Origin: Bacillota bacterium
GTDB taxonomy: Bacteria > Bacillota > Clostridia > Lachnospirales > Anaerotignaceae
Assembly (NCBI GenBank): GCA_019422105.1
Contig: JAHZDZ010000016.1
Span: 1 to 43,715, forward strand
Reading direction: 5' to 3'
DNA: 43,715 nucleotides
Shown: positions 41,468 through 43,715 of the stretch, in pieces
Layout of the letters: each line of letters begins with the position of its first letter
Position numbering within the stretch: the stretch's first letter is position 1
Notes under the pieces: model-generated
The model's database searches: none
Told to the model about the DNA's origin: nothing
What the model saw: the letters and a program-made list of their open reading frames with translations, nothing else
Program-made: the position numbers and the translations under genes

Positions 41468-42043
41468 ATGGACTTATTGAAAAAACGTATCGTATCAGAC
41501 GGTGACGTATCCGGCACTGAAATCGTAAAGGTGGACAGCTTTATCAACCATCAGATAGACGTTGCATTTTTAAATGAAATCGGCAGGGAATTCAGGCGCG
41601 TATTTTCCGACGCGGAAGTCACAAAAATCTTGACCATAGAATCCAGCGGCATTGCCATAGCTGCCGTCGCCGCCCAATATTTTGACAATATCCCTGTGGT
41701 TTTCGCCAAAAAAACAGAATCCAGAAACCTAGACGAGGATAAATACCACAGTGAAGTTTATTCTTTTACAAAGCAAAAATCCTATCCCATTTTGGTATCA
41801 AAAAAATATATCAATCCTGAGGACAAAATTTTGATACTGGACGATTTTCTTGCAAACGGCAAGGCCGTCCTCGCCTTAAGCGATATTGTAAAGCAGGCGG
41901 GCGCTTGTCTTGTGGGCGCCGGTATTGTCATTGAAAAGGGCTTTCAGCCCGGCTCAAAACTTCTGCGAAGCCAGGGTATACGGGTAGAGTCCCTTGCTGT
42001 AATTGAGTCCATAAATGACGGCAAAATCGTATTTCAGGATTAG
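41468..42043 (+). CDS. xpt: Xanthine phosphoribosyltransferase
   Basis: 191 residues from ATG 41468 (AAAGGAGCG upstream). Converts xanthine and PRPP to XMP for purine salvage. It begins MDLLKKRIVSDGDVSGTEIV, like Bacillus Xpt. The PRPP loop is ILILDDFLANGKAVLAL (near 125), and TIESSGIAIAAVAAQ precedes it. A long frame from 41429 is rejected for lack of a ribosome site. No purine riboswitch and no permease gene follow, unlike the Bacillus xpt-pbuX operon. Confidence 0.95.
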   Translation: MDLLKKRIVSDGDVSGTEIVKVDSFINHQIDVAFLNEIGREFRRVFSDAEVTKILTIESSGIAIAAVAAQYFDNIPVVFAKKTESRNLDEDKYHSEVYSFTKQKSYPILVSKKYINPEDKILILDDFLANGKAVLALSDIVKQAGACLVGAGIVIEKGFQPGSKLLRSQGIRVESLAVIESINDGKIVFQD

Positions 42044-42102
42044 GCTGCCCAATTTCTTCGTTATTACCAATCTCCGTATTTGTCATGATAAGCTTTTTTA
42101 AT

Positions 42103-42131
42103 AAAGGGGAAGCCTTGCGGCTTCCCCTTTT
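42103..42131. terminator. Bidirectional terminator between xpt and nrdR
   Basis: AAAGGGGAAGCC-TTGC-GGCTTCCCCTTT stem with A and T runs on both sides. Confidence 0.9.
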
Positions 42132-42136
42132 CTCTC

Positions 42137-42595
42137 TTATTTTTTTTCCTGCAAAAGCTTTCCCAATTCCTCCATAAAGGTATTAATATCCTTGAACTGC
42201 CTGTACACGGAAGCAAAGCGGACATAAGCCACCTCGTCTATCTCCTTCAGCCTGTCCATGACCATTGTGCCTATTTCCTCGCTGGCAATTTCCTTTTCCA
42301 TGGAGGACATGATAGCGTTTTCAATATCATCCACAATCTCCTCCATCTGCTTCACAGTAATGGGCCGTTTATTGCAGCTTTTCATGATGCCGCCCAAAAG
42401 CTTCGCCTTATCAAACATTTCCCTGTTGCCGTTTCGTTTGATGACTGTCATGGGAATTGTGTCTATCCGCTCATAGGTCGTAAAACGCTTGCCGCAGTTT
42501 TCACACAGTCGCCTGCGCCTGATTGTGGAATTGTCATCCTGTGATCTGGAATCAATTACCTTCGTATCTTCATAATTGCAAAAAGGGCATTTCAA
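42137..42595 (-). CDS. nrdR: Transcriptional repressor NrdR, TTG start
   Basis: 152-residue ribonucleotide-reductase repressor. The start is TTG 42595 (giving MKCPFCNYEDTKV), set by GGGAGG 8 bp upstream and by the family, whose proteins begin MxCPxC; a longer ATG frame would add 67 residues without homology. The zinc ribbon has KCPFCNYED and RRRLCENCGKRFTTYERI, both with CxxC pairs. The ATP-cone domain starts at VIKRNGNREMFDKAKLLGGI and runs through VKQMEEIVDDIENAI. It binds ATP/dATP to sense the nucleotide pool. The nrdD gene with two NrdR boxes lies about 640 bp away. Confidence 0.96.
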   Translation of the reverse strand: MKCPFCNYEDTKVIDSRSQDDNSTIRRRRLCENCGKRFTTYERIDTIPMTVIKRNGNREMFDKAKLLGGIMKSCNKRPITVKQMEEIVDDIENAIMSSMEKEIASEEIGTMVMDRLKEIDEVAYVRFASVYRQFKDINTFMEELGKLLQEKK

Positions 42596-42637
42596 GATGG
42601 AGACCTCCCTGTCCGTACGGTTATTTGTATACATTTT

Positions 42638-42666
42638 AGTATAATTCACAAATAATGGAAGGTCAA
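42638..42666 (-). promoter_or_regulatory. nrdR promoter
   Basis: Minus-strand -35 TTGACC (42661-42666), 17 bp, -10 TATACT (42638-42643). Confidence 0.8.
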
Positions 42667-42740
42667 CAAAAACCATACAGATTTCGTATAAAAACGCCCT
42701 GTTTCCGCTTTTTAAAACAGGTATCCTAAAAAATCCCCTT

Positions 42741-43004
42741 CTAATCGCAGTCCTCCAAAATATCGTCAGGATTGATTTCAACCAATATAATATCACTGCC
42801 TATCTTCTTAATGCATCCCCAGGGAATACGGTATTCCTTTTCACGGCAGAAAAGGCCGAAAAGCTTTCCCGGCGCAGGAATAATTATTTTCAGTATTCTT
42901 CCGTTTTTCAAGTCAATCTCCAAATCGCAGATAAAACCAAGCCGGAAGCCATCGCATACGTTGATAACCTCCTTTTGCTTTAAATCACAAAACCGCTCTA
43001 TCAT
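42741..43004 (-). CDS. YlmC/YmxH-family PRC-barrel protein (sporulation-type)
   Basis: 87 residues from ATG 43004 (MIERFCDLKQKEVINVCDGF after GGAGGGGCTTT). PRC-barrel-like: RLGFICDLEIDLKNGRILKI, then IPAPGKLFGLFC and a closing IPWGCIKKIGSDIILVEIN. Homologues are found in spore-formers and named YlmC/YmxH; their function is unproven. The position beside nrdR is common in Clostridia. It ends 75 bp before the nrdR -35. Confidence 0.88.
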   Translation of the reverse strand: MIERFCDLKQKEVINVCDGFRLGFICDLEIDLKNGRILKIIIPAPGKLFGLFCREKEYRIPWGCIKKIGSDIILVEINPDDILEDCD

Positions 43005-43103
43005 AAAGCCCCTCCAACAAAACTTTGTCATTATCATTTTATGCACAAAGCCCCTCCGTATTCCCCGCCCCTATTTTTGTGTATTATTTTGCATCAGGCC
43101 GTA

Positions 43104-43132
43104 TTGACGCTAATAAGCCATTGTACTACAAT
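43104..43132 (+). promoter_or_regulatory. nrdD promoter
   Basis: -35 TTGACG (43104-43109), 17 bp, -10 TACAAT (43127-43132). The -10 is overlapped by the first NrdR box. Confidence 0.8.
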
Positions 43133-43172
43133 ATATATGCGTTGTTTTAACAGTAAAATCTATATATTGTGG
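43126..43172. promoter_or_regulatory. Paired NrdR boxes upstream of nrdD
   Basis: Box 2, CTATATATTG (43160-43169), matches the CWATATATWG core of the NrdR box exactly. Box 1, CAATATATAT (43129-43138), matches at nine of ten positions. The centres are 31 bp apart, about three helix turns, as in known NrdR operators. Box 1 covers the -10. Confidence 0.85.
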
Positions 43173-43237
43173 TTATGTAAACAAGAAAGCTTACCATGCA
43201 ATAAGTCATGGGAATTCATAAAAAAGGAGAGAAACCA

Positions 43238-43715
43238 ATGATAAGTGAAATCAAGAAGAGGGACGGAAGGACGGTTGCCTTTGAGCCGGCCAAAATAGCG
43301 GACGCTATCAGCAAAGCCTTTGACGCAACAACAGGTGCGAAGGACTATTCTGTCTGTACCGCTCTGGCTGAGGAAACTCTCAAAAATCTGGAAAGGGACC
43401 AAACGGGCGTCCCCACCGTAGAGCAGACACAGGACATGGTGGAAAAGGTTCTGATTGACCACGGCTTTGTCAAAACCGCAAAGGCATACATCCTCTACCG
43501 TGCAGAGCGCACCCGCGTCAGGGATATGAATACCCGTCTGATGAAAACCTTTGAGGATATCACCTACTCAGATCCCACAGACAGCGATATTAAGCGGGAA
43601 AACGCCAATATTGACGGCAATACCGCTATGGGTGCAATGCTGAAATACGGCTCGGAGGGCGCAAAGCATTTCAATGAAATGTATGTGCTGAAGCCGGAGC
43701 ATTCCGAAGCCCATA
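43238..43715 (+). CDS. nrdD: Anaerobic ribonucleoside-triphosphate reductase NrdD, 5' part
   Basis: 159 codons before the window edge, open throughout, from ATG 43238 (AAGGAGA upstream). It is the oxygen-sensitive glycyl-radical class III reductase that makes dNTPs. Visible are the N-terminal ATP-cone (about 1-90: MISEIKKRDGRTVAFEPAKI, later VPTVEQTQDMVEKVLIDHGF and TAKAYILYRAERTRVRD) and the start of the catalytic domain (DIKRENANIDGNTAMGAMLK). The catalytic cysteines and glycyl radical site lie outside the window. Control by NrdR is supported by two boxes. Confidence 0.95.
   Translation, partial: MISEIKKRDGRTVAFEPAKIADAISKAFDATTGAKDYSVCTALAEETLKNLERDQTGVPTVEQTQDMVEKVLIDHGFVKTAKAYILYRAERTRVRDMNTRLMKTFEDITYSDPTDSDIKRENANIDGNTAMGAMLKYGSEGAKHFNEMYVLKPEHSEAH

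Overview
The window looks like chromosome of an anaerobic, probably spore-forming, Gram-positive Clostridia member, most likely of the Lachnospirales. This is an inference from several things: low-to-middling GC, strong GGAGG ribosome sites, a CIRCE heat-shock operator, an anaerobic ribonucleotide reductase with its NrdR regulator, a YlmC/YmxH sporulation-type protein, a C_GCAxxG_C_C redox protein, a short HisG paired with HisZ, and an AddA-type helicase-nuclease. Most genes lie on the minus strand.

Layout. 1-3114 (minus): the end of a type I restriction-modification locus, with a small XRE regulator, hsdM and a partial hsdS. The hsdS gene carries both a 12-bp TAEL spacer repeat and a TGTC/GACA tetranucleotide tract that runs off the window edge. 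3417-4594: a collagen-like gene fragment without a start, and an unknown beta-rich protein. 4817-8437 (plus): a CorA-type Mg transporter, a DUF5721-like protein and CIRCE-controlled htpG. 8551-13600: a long non-coding repeat, a metallo-beta-lactamase-fold hydrolase preceded by a truncated VOC gene, an unknown propeller/coiled-coil protein, and an ECF sigma/anti-sigma pair. 13672-16159: tandem degenerate repeats, a C_GCAxxG_C_C protein, rseC-like and tcdA genes, and a candidate 6S RNA with a strong promoter. 16163-21848 (minus): membrane protein, AI-2E-family permease, pepD, PFL/UPF0210 protein and ACT protein. 22169-27416: an S41 peptidase behind a structured leader with a 37-bp direct repeat, then a two-component system. 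27822-33723: addA without addB, an unknown partner gene, and a TetR-linked small-protein locus with a frameshift. 34054-41305 (minus): a Cys-rich small protein and two his transcription units (hisZ-G-D and hisB-H-A-F-I-E). 41387-43715: xpt, nrdR, ylmC/ymxH and the start of nrdD under paired NrdR boxes.

The his genes cover every step of histidine synthesis except the aminotransferase (hisC) and the histidinol-phosphatase, which must lie elsewhere. HisZ and the short HisG should form the first enzyme together. The nrdR-nrdD arrangement gives a readable regulatory circuit, with one NrdR box lying over the -10 of nrdD.

The intergenic regions are unusual. Several 200-500-bp stretches contain related, degenerate, hairpin-rich DNA (8551-9060, 11590-12015, 19799-20190, 23777-24240, 27627-27790, 33740-34038). 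The strongest leads for something undescribed are the doubly repeat-equipped hsdS, this hairpin-repeat family with its back-to-back perfect palindromes, the structured direct repeat before the S41 peptidase, and a possible frameshifted micro-membrane protein behind hisE.
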